Position numbers and translations under genes: made by a program | In this document: piece after piece, positions 26,855 to 33,913 of the stretch | Layout of the letters: every line of letters starts with the position of its first letter | How positions within the stretch are numbered: the stretch's first letter is position 1 | Assembly (NCBI GenBank): GCA_003402285.1 | Contig: QFXG01000004.1 | Location: forward strand, 1-49,354 | Source of the DNA: Candidatus Nitrotoga sp. SPKER | GTDB taxonomy: Bacteria > Pseudomonadota > Gammaproteobacteria > Burkholderiales > Gallionellaceae | Reading direction: 5' to 3' | Length of the DNA stretch: 49,354 nt | Notes under the pieces: model-generated | Seen by the model: the letters and a program-made list of their open reading frames with translations, nothing else | Database searches by the model: none | What the model was told of the DNA's origin: nothing

Positions 26855-27624
26855 CTCAAAAAACTGAAAAATCAGTAACCCAGCCTCATGCAAATGCTAA
26901 CGAGCGCGTCATTTTGTGTATGAAATGGGGTGTTAAGTATGGCCCTGAATACGTCAATAGACTATATGCGATGGTGGCACGGCATTTGCGCGGGTCGTTT
27001 CGTTTCGTCTGTTTAACTGATCGAAGTGAAGGTGTGCGCGCCGAAGTGCAGTGCTTGCCCATTCCTGATTTAGCTTTGCCAGAAGGTATTCCTGAGCGCG
27101 GTTGGAAAAAACTGACTACCTTCGAGTCCAACCTGCATGGATTACATGGCACTGCGCTGTTTCTTGACCTTGATGTAGTGATCGTCGATGACATTAACTG
27201 CTTTTTCGAGCAACCGGGCGAGTTTCTGATTATTCATGATTGGAAGCGGCCTTGGCGTATTACCGGTAATTCGTCAGTTTATCGCTTTCGCCTTGGCGCA
27301 CATGCTGATTTGCTGGCCGAATTCCGGGCTAAACAAGCTGATATTCGACGTAACTTCCGGCATGAGCAGGCATTTCTCTCTGACTGGTTGCATCGTCAGG
27401 GTAAGATGAGCTACTGGCCTGATGCTTGGTGCCGCAGTTTTAAATATCATTGTATTCCGCGTTGGCCTAGCAACTACTGGCGTGCCCCAATAATCCCTGA
27501 GGGTGCACGCATCCTGATTTTTCATGGCGAAGTTAACCCACCTGATGCGCTAGCCGGACGGCGTAATCGAAGGTTCCGATATGTGCAGGCCGCCCCCTGG
27601 GTATCTGAGTATTGGACTGAATGA
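26851..27624 (+). CDS. Glycosyltransferase-like protein with a DxD motif (nucleotide-sugar fold)
   Basis: The 257-residue soluble protein has an opening Rossmann-like stretch (ERVILCMKWGVKYGPEYVNR), a second strand region (FRFVCLTDRSEG) and the sugar-nucleotide site GTALFLDLDVVIVDD, whose DLD is a GT-A metal-binding motif. The pattern (LYAMVARHL, then CLTD, then KL..FE, then FLDLDVVI) is seen in GT8/capsular-type transferases annotated in LPS core and capsule clusters. Donor and acceptor cannot be read from sequence. It overlaps the ligase-like gene by 4 bp and is followed by a short ORF and a GT2 gene. Confidence 0.75.
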   Translation: MTQKTEKSVTQPHANANERVILCMKWGVKYGPEYVNRLYAMVARHLRGSFRFVCLTDRSEGVRAEVQCLPIPDLALPEGIPERGWKKLTTFESNLHGLHGTALFLDLDVVIVDDINCFFEQPGEFLIIHDWKRPWRITGNSSVYRFRLGAHADLLAEFRAKQADIRRNFRHEQAFLSDWLHRQGKMSYWPDAWCRSFKYHCIPRWPSNYWRAPIIPEGARILIFHGEVNPPDALAGRRNRRFRYVQAAPWVSEYWTE

Positions 27625-27631
27625 AATCTCC

Positions 27632-27703
27632 ATGAAACGCATATGCCTTTTCTTTAGCTTGCGAAACTGTGTTTATTACGTTAATCAAATCGCATTAACA
27701 TGA
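27632..27703 (+). CDS. Possible 23-residue coupled leader peptide before the GT2 gene
   Basis: ATG at 27632 opens a 23-codon frame (MKRICLFFSLRNCVYYVNQI then ALT) whose TGA overlaps the ATG of the next gene (ATGA at 27700-27703). This is the same overlap used by the neighbouring glycosyltransferase genes. GAAATCTCC before the ATG is a weak ribosome-binding site. It may be a translational-coupling device or chance. It resembles no known peptide. Confidence 0.25.
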   Translation: MKRICLFFSLRNCVYYVNQIALT

Positions 27704-28587
27704 GCAACCCAACTGCAACACAGCCTGGTATCGTGCGTACCGAAGTAATCGTTTCAACTTATAACAATCCCATGGCGTTGAACTATGTGTTGTTAGCGCT
27801 GGCTGGTCAGCGCAACGTCGACTTTAGCGTGTGTGTAGCAGATGATGGATCCGGCGAACCGACGCACGCGCTACTTGAAAATTGGAGTCGCCGTCTCAGC
27901 CCGATTCCGTTGCGCCATATTTGGCAGCCAGATGACGGTTTTCGTAAAAATACTATCTTGAACAAGGCAATCGACTCGTCGCAGGCGGATTACCTCATCT
28001 TTATCGACGGCGACTGCGTTGCCCGTCCAGACTTTATTGCCTGCCACATTGCTCGCCGTGCCGAAGGTGTCTTCCTTTCCGGTGGGATGATCCGTCTGCC
28101 AGATAAATCAACGTTAGCACTATCGGAGCAAGGCATAGTCAGTGGAGAGGTTTTCCGATTGAACTGGATCGTCGCGCAGATAGGACTGCGAAAACTCAGC
28201 GTGTTGCTCAAGGCCGCAATATTGCCGAAAGTGTTAACGAGTAAGCTTGAGTCGATCACGTCGGTCAAGCGCACTTGGAACGGCGCTAACAGTTCGGCCT
28301 GGCGGCGCGATCTGATTGCAGTCAACGGTTTTGATGAGTCATTAAGATACGGCGCAGAAGATGTGGAAATGGGTGTACGTCTGAATAATTACGGTATTGT
28401 TGGGCGGCATATTCGCTACAGTACGTGTTTGCTGCATATTGAGCATTTACGTGGCTATGCTGACACTAATATTATCCAGCGTAACAAGGCATATGTACGT
28501 GAAGTGAGAAAGAGTGGTATCGACTGGACCGCTAATGGCATTGTCAAACTTGCCGCACGACCAGCAGCAGGAATGGACAGCGCATGA
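27700..28587 (+). CDS. Family 2 glycosyltransferase
   Basis: The 295-residue protein has the GT2 fold: VIVSTYNNPMALNYVLLALA at the start, then VADDGSGEP, QPDDGFRKNTILNKAI, then IFIDGDCVARPDF, whose DGD is the metal/nucleotide site. A GT7_C-like end follows (WRRDLIAVNGFDESLRYGAE) with the catalytic GAEDVEMGVRL region. This layout is typical of enzymes that add a sugar to LPS core or O-antigen in the cytoplasm. It overlaps the following GT10 gene by 4 bp. The neighbours indicate a surface-glycan role; the sugar is unknown. Confidence 0.88.
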   Translation: MSNPTATQPGIVRTEVIVSTYNNPMALNYVLLALAGQRNVDFSVCVADDGSGEPTHALLENWSRRLSPIPLRHIWQPDDGFRKNTILNKAIDSSQADYLIFIDGDCVARPDFIACHIARRAEGVFLSGGMIRLPDKSTLALSEQGIVSGEVFRLNWIVAQIGLRKLSVLLKAAILPKVLTSKLESITSVKRTWNGANSSAWRRDLIAVNGFDESLRYGAEDVEMGVRLNNYGIVGRHIRYSTCLLHIEHLRGYADTNIIQRNKAYVREVRKSGIDWTANGIVKLAARPAAGMDSA

Positions 28588-29597
28588 AGTACGCATCAAT
28601 TGTGGTTGGCAGGCATAAGCAGAACGAGATTTTCAAACCTGGCGCTGGCCCTAATGCAGGCGAATTTCATATCCCGTACCGTTTGTTGCGTGAACTGTTT
28701 CTGGAAGCTGGGATCGAACTTTCAACCGCCGACATGAACATTGGCCGTGAAGTAATGTTTGAGCTGCATATCAACGCACGGCGTCGTTTACCAAAATGTC
28801 CGGCCTACGCATACCTATATGAAGATCCGATTATTCGGCCACTCAACAGCGAGATGGCGCAGTTACGTCGCTATCGTAAGGTTTTTACATCGAATGAAAC
28901 ACTAATCGATGGCAAACAAATCTTGTGTCTGGATTATCCTAACGATTTAAGTTTGCGGCCAGTGCCGAGTTTTATCGAACGTGATTTATTTTGCGTGATG
29001 ATTGCGTCAAACAAAGCGCTGCGACATCCTCATCCACGTAGCTTGCATAATAATCGCATTGAGATTATTCGTTTTTTCGAAGCGCAAGCTCCAGAACTGT
29101 TTACGCTATATGGCAAGGGTTGGAATATCCCGGCGGTACGTCCTGGCTTATTAGGGCGCCTTATCAAGCGTGTGAATGAATGGCGTGCCAGCATTGCGCC
29201 TAGTCGACCATTTCCAAGTTATCGTGGGACGCTGCACTCAAAATCAGAAATTTTGGACCGCGCCAAATTCTCTATCTGTTATGAAAATTCACGCGGCAGC
29301 CCAGGCTATGTGACTGAAAAAATTTTCGATTGTTTTACCAGCGGCTGCATACCGATTTATATCGGTAGCACACACAGAACAGCGCTCGTTCCAGAAGATT
29401 GCTACATCGATGGCGATCGTTTTAATAGCCCTGCTGAGATGTTGCATTTTTTGCAATCAATCGACGCCGACAGCCACGCGCGCTATCAAGCGGCAATCCA
29501 GCGCTTTCTAGCCGGCCCAGACAGTGTGCGTTTTACCAACGCGTATTTTTGCCAATCGTTGGTGAATGCTGTAATGGCTGATTTAATGACGGTATGA
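28584..29597 (+). CDS. Family 10 (fucosyltransferase-like) glycosyltransferase
   Basis: The 337-residue protein carries the GT10 C-terminal donor-binding signature: FSICYENSRGSPGYVTEKIF, then DCFTSGCIPIYIGS. This corresponds to the alpha-1,3-fucosyltransferase motif (F-x-x-C-x-E-N-S ... Y-V-T-E-K ... G-x-V-P-V-x-x-G). The N-terminal half (about 1-170) is the acceptor-side domain. In bacteria such enzymes fucosylate LPS, sometimes to mimic host antigens, but other deoxyhexose donors are possible. It is the last gene of the operon. The 3' flank is AT-rich and holds repeats, so this is the border of an accessory region. Confidence 0.83.
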   Translation: MKYASIVVGRHKQNEIFKPGAGPNAGEFHIPYRLLRELFLEAGIELSTADMNIGREVMFELHINARRRLPKCPAYAYLYEDPIIRPLNSEMAQLRRYRKVFTSNETLIDGKQILCLDYPNDLSLRPVPSFIERDLFCVMIASNKALRHPHPRSLHNNRIEIIRFFEAQAPELFTLYGKGWNIPAVRPGLLGRLIKRVNEWRASIAPSRPFPSYRGTLHSKSEILDRAKFSICYENSRGSPGYVTEKIFDCFTSGCIPIYIGSTHRTALVPEDCYIDGDRFNSPAEMLHFLQSIDADSHARYQAAIQRFLAGPDSVRFTNAYFCQSLVNAVMADLMTV

Positions 29598-29688
29598 ATG
29601 CGAATTTCCCGATAGGCTGCACGTTTATTAAACACTTTAAATGTACATCGCATACGATTGATTCCAATGTTTTTATCATTAAATAAAC

Positions 29689-29932
29689 CAATCAAATAAA
29701 ATAAATGAGATTAAACATTTAACCCGGATTGTCCATTAGCAAAAAACTCCGTCATTCCCTCGCAGGCGGGAATCTAGTTGATTGAAAATCACCCCGCGAA
29801 GCGGAACAACATGGCTGCATTGTCCGCTGTACAGAATGTTTTATTAGTGGATTCCCGCCTGCGCGGGAATGACGAGGCTAATCGATTATTTTGTTTTAAA
29901 AACAGGGAATTCAATCCTATCCGAACAGTATT
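29689..29932. repeat. Left copy of a direct repeat, split by a 185-bp insertion
   Basis: Block A (29689-29722) begins CAATCAAATAAAATAA and ends ATTAAACATTTAA. Block B (29908-29932) ends CTATCCGAACAGTATT. At 32787-32843 the same two blocks occur joined together, A matching 31 of 34 positions and the last 16 bp of B matching perfectly. The left copy is therefore interrupted by 29723-29907. The two copies bracket the IS91 remnant and the relic integron. Confidence 0.65.
29723..29907. mobile_element. Small palindromic (MITE/dRS3-like) insertion
   Basis: This 185-bp segment splits the direct repeat. It begins CCCGGATTGTCC and ends AACAGGG. Inside, 29750-29774 and 29849-29874 are long inverted repeats (24 of 26 positions match) of the type CGTCATTCCCGCGCAGGCGGGAATC, a widespread proteobacterial and neisserial repeat motif. 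Part of it translates as VDSRLRGNDE, the usual spurious peptide from this repeat. It has no coding capacity and would need a transposase acting in trans. Confidence 0.6.
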
Positions 29933-30150
29933 GCCCCTGATCCTGCAACACATCCTGCCAAAAGGTTACCGTCATGCTCGCAACTTCGGCTTTCTGCACC
30001 TCAACAGTAAATTTATCCCGTTGGTGCGACTGCGTAAACGTGTTGTGTTCCCCTTACAGTAATCACGCCTGGCAATAACGCTGTAAATGTTGCAACGGGG
30101 AAATGAAGATTATCCGCACCCGCATCAAAACATTCACCCACAACGTCTGA
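29905..30150 (+). pseudogene. IS91-family (Y2) transposase C-terminal remnant
   Basis: The frame through 29919-30059 reads IRTVLPLILQHILPKGYRHA then RNFGFLHLNSKFIPL, which matches the C-terminal LPKGxxRxRxxGFLHPNxK motif of IS91-type transposases. After a frame shift, 30088-30150 reads CCNGEMKIIRTRIKTFTHNV and a stop, like the zinc-knuckle tail (CPCCGxxMKIIxTRI) of the same family. No start codon or catalytic tyrosine region remains. The stop abuts the attC site at 30150, so this fragment sits at the far end of the cassette array. The identification is from recognised motifs, not a search. Confidence 0.6.
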
Positions 30151-30207
30151 TATAACCGGCGCTGCGCGGCTTCATCGCGCAGCATCCGGTGGACCGCAGG
30201 GTTAGAG
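30150..30207 (-). repeat. attC site of the third (distal) integron cassette
   Basis: On the minus strand the stop of the 30202-30993 gene lies in CTCTAAC. Imperfect inverted arms follow (CCGGATGCTGCGCG and CGCGCAGCGCCGG around GATGAAGC), and it ends with GTTATAT. The R''...R' layout (YYYAAC at one end, GTTRRRY-like at the other), the overlap of R'' with the stop codon, and the internal palindrome are attC features. It is 58 bp and the least conserved of the three. Confidence 0.65.
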
Positions 30208-30993
30208 CGCACTTGACGACCCTCCATAATTGGAGAATACAGACGGAATCGGTTTGGGCAAACCTGCGCCGTCACAGGCGAAGCAGATCTTCGCGACGAA
30301 CGCGGGTGAAGACTCGGGGTGAAGAACTACCCGATCAATGAGCGCGGCAACATCAACTTCCGGTGCAAAGACGAGGAAACCCTTTTGGCTCTCCGATTCA
30401 AAATGATTCGCTTGAAATTGGGATGCGCCTAGTCCTTCGGTTGCGGGCGGCAACGCCACCGCTCGCACTTCACGCTCGAAATCGAAATTGATGTTCTTGT
30501 GCGTGATGTACTCGAACAGGTTTAGCGAAGGCAGACTTTGACTGGAATAGTCGATGTAGCGGACCATACCAATTTCAACATATTCGGGAAGAGATGCGCG
30601 TAGCGCCTGATAGGAGGTTGCGACAGCTACAGCGTCCGCACTCTTCGTGTAGCAGCGCCACATCTTCCTGCTTTCAAAGTCATTCATGTGCCAGCAACTG
30701 ACGTAGTAGTGCGGGCGAAATGCCTTCGCAAATGCAGAAATCTTCTCCTGATTCTGTCTGATGATCTGTCGCTTCTCCTCGGATTCCGTATCGGCTTCCA
30801 GAGAGCGCCACCACTCGGCGTGACCGTTGGGTGTTGTTCCTTCCAGTGGGTCACCAAGAAATTGGGCGGACGGCATGAACAGTCTGCGGTTGCTAACGAG
30901 CCAGTCGAACTTCTCGAAATCCAGGTATCGCCATAGGAGCACTTCTGGATGAGGTGGCGGTGGAAATGCGGAATGTTGGTATTCGTCGCTCAT
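30202..30993 (-). CDS. DUF2971-family protein in an integron cassette
   Basis: The 263-residue soluble protein has the DUF2971 pattern: LWRYLDFEKFDWLVSNRRLF near the start, GDPLEGT, YVSCWHMNDFESRKMWRCY in the middle, and FDFEREVRAVALPP later. DUF2971 proteins have no settled function but turn up often in cassettes and defence-type islands. The gene fills its cassette, with its stop inside attC (30150-30207) and its start about 28 bp after the previous attC. No good ribosome-binding site precedes the ATG at 30993. Expression would rely on a promoter at the array's head. Confidence 0.75.
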   Translation of the reverse strand: MSDEYQHSAFPPPPHPEVLLWRYLDFEKFDWLVSNRRLFMPSAQFLGDPLEGTTPNGHAEWWRSLEADTESEEKRQIIRQNQEKISAFAKAFRPHYYVSCWHMNDFESRKMWRCYTKSADAVAVATSYQALRASLPEYVEIGMVRYIDYSSQSLPSLNLFEYITHKNINFDFEREVRAVALPPATEGLGASQFQANHFESESQKGFLVFAPEVDVAALIDRVVLHPESSPAFVAKICFACDGAGLPKPIPSVFSNYGGSSSAL

Positions 30994-31020
30994 GGCATGA
31001 TGGGCGTAATGGGCTGTGCG

Positions 31021-31113
31021 CTCTAACGTTGAAGGTAAGGGGCTGCGGCGCGAAAGCGACTGGCCGGAAAAACCACGCCGGTTCCGCAGTCCCGCTTGAC
31101 CGACAGGTTATGC
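31021..31113 (-). repeat. attC site of the second integron cassette
   Basis: Reading the minus strand, GCATAAC (31113-31107, overlapping the stop of the 31108-31617 gene) is followed by AAGCGGGACTGCGG, a structured centre and CCGCAGCCCCTT. It ends with GTTAGAG (31027-31021). The outer arms match those of attC1 almost exactly (AAGCGGGACTGCG and CGCAGCCCCTTAC). It is 93 bp, within the usual attC range. Confidence 0.8.
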
Positions 31114-31617
31114 CGCACACCGCACCCCGATTAACGTAAGGATTGCGCCTGCAATAAAGGCAGCCCCCGCACCCCATTGCAAAATGAGATAGGAGCGATT
31201 AAGAATACAAAATATTCGGTCGTGAACACCACGAAACACGTGATCAGAAACTTCTTCTGCATCAAACCGCGACTTGGCATCTTGAAATCGGTACCGGTCG
31301 CGGGATGAAATAAACGAGGACACGTATTTCAAAATTACGAGAAACAGGATTCCTGCAACAAATGCCCAAGCGCCAGCGTATTGCAAAAGCGGAACAGTGG
31401 TTTTCGCGGCCTGAATGAAGCCTACGGATGCCGTAGCGGCAGCACCATTCGCTAGCCAAAGATGTTTTTCAAGGTCTACGATTGTTGCCGACTCTTGTGC
31501 CCGCGATTTGTCCCAGTAGTCGGTGAGGCTTGCTTCAAGCTTTTCGAGATCGTGAGCAGAGTAGGCGCTGCGCTTTTTGTCCTGGAGATTAAACATTGGC
31601 ACCCAGCCTTGCGGCAT
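31108..31617 (-). CDS. Small membrane protein of unknown function in an integron cassette
   Basis: The protein is not a recognised family. It has 169 residues from the ATG at 31617, which lies inside the preceding attC. The second methionine (31596, MFNLQDKKRSAYSAHDLEKL) may be the real start. A charged N-terminal helical region (about 8-55) is followed by two or three hydrophobic segments (about 57-70, VPLLQYAGAWAFVAGILFLV, and a last one near LQWGAGAAFIAGAILTLIGV). A 45-residue hydrophilic loop (RDRYRFQDAKSRFDAEEV...) lies between the last two. The stop lies inside attC2. Integron cassettes often carry such unknown membrane proteins. Confidence 0.65.
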   Translation of the reverse strand: MPQGWVPMFNLQDKKRSAYSAHDLEKLEASLTDYWDKSRAQESATIVDLEKHLWLANGAAATASVGFIQAAKTTVPLLQYAGAWAFVAGILFLVILKYVSSFISSRDRYRFQDAKSRFDAEEVSDHVFRGVHDRIFCILNRSYLILQWGAGAAFIAGAILTLIGVRCAA

Positions 31618-31676
31618 AACGTAAAAGTAAGGGGCTGCGCGCTTTTGCGCAGTCCCGCTTGACTGCCGGGTTAGGG
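31614..31676 (-). repeat. attC site of the first integron cassette
   Basis: On the minus strand CCCTAAC (31676-31670, containing the stop of the 31671-32360 gene) leads into AAGCGGGACTGCGC, a short loop, GCGCAGCCCCTTAC and the end GTTATGC (31620-31614). The recombination point would be G^TTATGC. The arms are near-identical to attC2, as expected in an integron whose attC sites are of one type. Its length is 63 bp. Confidence 0.82.
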
Positions 31677-32360
31677 TTTAATGAGCTCAAGTTGGATTGC
31701 ACTGATTGCCTCGGAGTTAAGTGAAGTAACACACTCGAATGCGCGCGTTTGTTTATGCGTAAGCTCTTTATAAAGTTCCTCGCAACGTGCAATTTTTTCG
31801 CCTGCAAACTTTCTGTCTTTTAGCGTTTTTAGGTTAAGGTTGGCAATAAAAATACCTGAAGTAACGCCAGCGATGCCCGCACTTATTGCTGCGCCAGAAT
31901 CGCCTCGCACAGCGTGCCACCCGCTTCCAAATACAACAATGCCGTGATCAACCAGCTTGAAACATTGATCGATAATTTCAAAAGAATTGCTGGTCGTGGT
32001 TTCTAGTAAATCATTGGCTTGGCGTGAGAGCTGGCTTTTCGTGTTGATATTAGTGGCCTTGTCTCGTTCCATTCTTAGGCGAACAACCTCATCAAAATCT
32101 TTTGCATCCTTTTCAAAGAGATCATGGAGCTTTGGATAAATAACGTCAGAGGCTTGGCTCATGACGTAAGAAAAACTGTTGTGGTCTTTTTTGAGCTCTT
32201 GTTTTTCTAAGGACTTAACGCAAACAGTGATAATTAAACGGCATGAAAGTAAACCCATTAGTGCTGCAGCACTTCCAGATCCCGGGGATGCTTTACCTGC
32301 GCCAAATGCGGAGAGTAATTCTGTTGTTGGCTTCGCAAGTAACTGAGTAGGAGCAGTCAT
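31671..32360 (-). CDS. Cyclodeaminase/cyclohydrolase-like (FTCD_C) protein in an integron cassette
   Basis: The 229-residue protein has the FTCD_C N-terminal pattern LLSAFGAGKASPGSGSAAAL followed by helix-rich sequence with RDKATN and SGWHAVRGDSGAAISAGIAG, as in formiminotransferase cyclodeaminase and serine-cycle cyclohydrolases. In those, a bundle of helices removes ammonia from formimino-tetrahydrofolate. The family has many unassigned members, so the substrate is open. It is the first cassette of the array. The stop lies in attC1, and the ATG at 32360 follows TTAGGG, which doubles as recombination-site sequence and possible ribosome-binding site. Confidence 0.65.
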   Translation of the reverse strand: MTAPTQLLAKPTTELLSAFGAGKASPGSGSAAALMGLLSCRLIITVCVKSLEKQELKKDHNSFSYVMSQASDVIYPKLHDLFEKDAKDFDEVVRLRMERDKATNINTKSQLSRQANDLLETTTSNSFEIIDQCFKLVDHGIVVFGSGWHAVRGDSGAAISAGIAGVTSGIFIANLNLKTLKDRKFAGEKIARCEELYKELTHKQTRAFECVTSLNSEAISAIQLELIKP

Positions 32361-32367
32361 TAATAAA

Positions 32368-32518
32368 CCCTAACGTAAATAGAAAACATTTTCATAGCGT
32401 GGCAATGTCGTCCATATAATGTCGCTCTGTCAAGTGTTAACTTTAAAGTCCAGAATACCAGTTAGTTGAGGAAATATACTGCTGGACTGTAATTTTGGGG
32501 CAACCTAAAATTTAACGG
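32368..32518 (-). promoter_or_regulatory. Probable attI site and array promoter region
   Basis: The head of the array is the CCCTAAC at 32368-32374 (GTTAGGG on the minus strand), next to the first cassette. Between it and the intI start no attC-like palindrome is seen, so this side should be attI rather than another attC. A TTGACA is present on the minus strand near 32430, but no good -10 at 16-18 bp was found. TATAAT on the plus strand (near 32418) could serve intI. Both are weak calls. Confidence 0.4.
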
Positions 32519-32786
32519 ATGGGAGTTAAAGATGCATCTCAAGATTCGTCCAAGCTGCTCGACCGGATGCGTGCAGAGATTCGAATGCGTCACTACAGCA
32601 TTCGCACCGAGGAAACCTACCTTTGACTGGGCACGCCGGTTTATTCTGTTCCATGATAAGCGCCACCCCAAGGATATGGGGGCGGATGAGGTTCAAAGCT
32701 TTTTGAGCTATTTTGTCGTGGAGCGGAATGTTGCTTCTTCCATTCAAAACCAGGTTAAGTCTCAATGCTGTTCGGTTTAAAGAAGT
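32519..32786 (+). pseudogene. intI: Integron integrase intI, frameshifted and truncated
   Basis: From the ATG at 32519 the frame reads [20 protein letters not shown] then TEETYL and stops at 32624. One extra T in the TTT at 32622-32624 shifts the frame. After it comes [20 protein letters not shown] then [20 protein letters not shown]. Together these are the N-terminal core-binding domain of integron integrases (typical text: [49 protein letters not shown]). A second shift occurs near 32755, and homology ends at the direct repeat starting at 32787. The catalytic tyrosine-recombinase domain (about 250 residues) is gone. Its orientation, divergent from the three cassettes, is that of a real integron. 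Confidence 0.8.
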
Positions 32787-32843
32787 CAATCAAATAAAAT
32801 AACTGGAATTAAACATTTAATTTAATACTATCCGAACAGTATT
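32787..32843. repeat. Right copy of the direct repeat flanking the relic integron
   Basis: This 57-bp unit (CAATCAAATAAAATAA... through CTATCCGAACAGTATT) is the uninterrupted version of the repeat seen at 29689-29932. intI homology stops exactly where it begins. The copies lie in the same orientation about 3 kb apart. The 80 bp between this repeat and the terminator at 32926 hold nothing recognised. Confidence 0.65.
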
Positions 32844-32925
32844 TGGCTAAGTCTGCGTGATTATTTTTGTCCCACGAAACGTGGTAAGTGGTTGTTGCTG
32901 AGTTTGTGAAGCACAACATTTTTAA

Positions 32926-32968
32926 AATAAAAAACCGGTGCCGGAATTTTCCGCGCCGGTTTTTTATT
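32926..32968. terminator. Strong terminator of the ydbH-to-DUF455 gene run
   Basis: AATAAAAAACCGG and CCGGTTTTTTATT are perfect 13-bp arms. Between them GC pairs extend the stem around an AATTTT loop. It lies about 125 bp past the DUF455 stop on the minus strand and works equally well for plus-strand transcripts coming from the intI side. Confidence 0.85.
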
Positions 32969-33094
32969 TACTATTGTCCTATCTGTATCTCGTTGTATCT
33001 TCATTGCTCATCGCGTATAAATCCACGAGGCCATGAACGGTGTGTCACCATGAGTGGTATTTGCGGTGTTTTATATCCAAAAAATGCATCGCCA

Positions 33095-33910
33095 TTATTT
33101 AATGGTCATCAAAGCCATCAGCTCACTTTCGCTAAATCCCGCCGCCCGTCTTGCTGCGATATTAAAGGGACCGCGCAACGTCGGTGCTTTGTAAATTGCT
33201 GTAAGCGAGGCGTAGGTCGCAACAGGCTCAAGGCCGCGTGTCTCGCAAATCCAGTTATACCAACGATTGCCTATCAATACATGGCCAATTTCATCTGCAA
33301 GAATGATGTCGATAATTTCGGCTGCCGCAATATCTCCCGCTTGCGCAAGCTTGGCTCGCAGAGGCGGGGAGGCGTCCAGGCCGCGTGCTTCCATAGTGCG
33401 CGGAACCAGTGCCATGCGGGCGAGGATGTCATCCGTGGTTTTTTCGACCATATCCCAAAGCCCATTGTGCGCTGCAAAGTCGCCGTAGGTATAACCTTTC
33501 GTACCCAGATGGGCAGAAAGCAAAGAAAAATGTTGAGCTTCTTCGGCTGCGACCTTAAGCCAGTCAACATAATATTCGCGTGGCATTTTCGGGAAACGCC
33601 AGATCGCATCCAGGGCCAGGTTGATCGCATTAAATTCGATATGTGTCAGAGCATGGATCAGCGCAGCGCGGCCTTCTTCAGTGTGCATGGATCTGCGTGG
33701 CACAGACAGGTGTGAAACCAGCTCGGGAAGCAGCGGATGGCCGGGGATAGGTTGCAGTGTTGTCAGGGAAGCATCGGTCTCCAGCGTAATTTCGCCTTGT
33801 TTCCATGCTTGAGCCAAAGCAATTACTCCAGCCGATTTTAGAACAGGATCTGTCTCTGCCAGCCAATGAAGCGCTGCCAAGCGAAGTTCTTGAGGAATAC
33901 TGCGAAGCAT
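33095..33910 (-). CDS. DUF455 ferritin-like protein (COG2833)
   Basis: The 271-residue protein is predicted all-helical. The DUF455 signature is clear: ALIHALTHIEFNAINLALDA, IWRFPKMPREYYVDWLKVAA, EEAQHFSLL and, later, IIDIILADEIGHVLIGNRWY. The E...E-x-x-H pairs (HIEFN, EEAQH, DEIGH) suit a di-metal ferritin-like centre. The family may be an oxygenase or oxidase; no substrate is established. It starts 3 bp after the rlmD stop, the last gene of a packed minus-strand run, and is followed by the terminator at 32926-32968. Confidence 0.88.
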   Translation of the reverse strand: MLRSIPQELRLAALHWLAETDPVLKSAGVIALAQAWKQGEITLETDASLTTLQPIPGHPLLPELVSHLSVPRRSMHTEEGRAALIHALTHIEFNAINLALDAIWRFPKMPREYYVDWLKVAAEEAQHFSLLSAHLGTKGYTYGDFAAHNGLWDMVEKTTDDILARMALVPRTMEARGLDASPPLRAKLAQAGDIAAAEIIDIILADEIGHVLIGNRWYNWICETRGLEPVATYASLTAIYKAPTLRGPFNIAARRAAGFSESELMALMTIK

Positions 33911-33913
33911 GTG

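Noticed and set aside
29778-30062. 94-codon frame taken as a gene
   Set aside because: Its first part is the translated palindromic repeat (VDSRLRGNDE) and its second part an IS91 transposase remnant, so it is a chance joining of two decayed elements.
32380-32430. Classical Pc promoter in the attI region
   Set aside because: A TTGACA is present on the minus strand, but no -10 hexamer lies at 16-18 bp from it.
32888-33715. 275-codon plus-strand frame over the DUF455 gene
   Set aside because: It is the reverse of a clear DUF455 protein, is rich in Cys, Arg and His as shadows are, and starts inside the terminator region.
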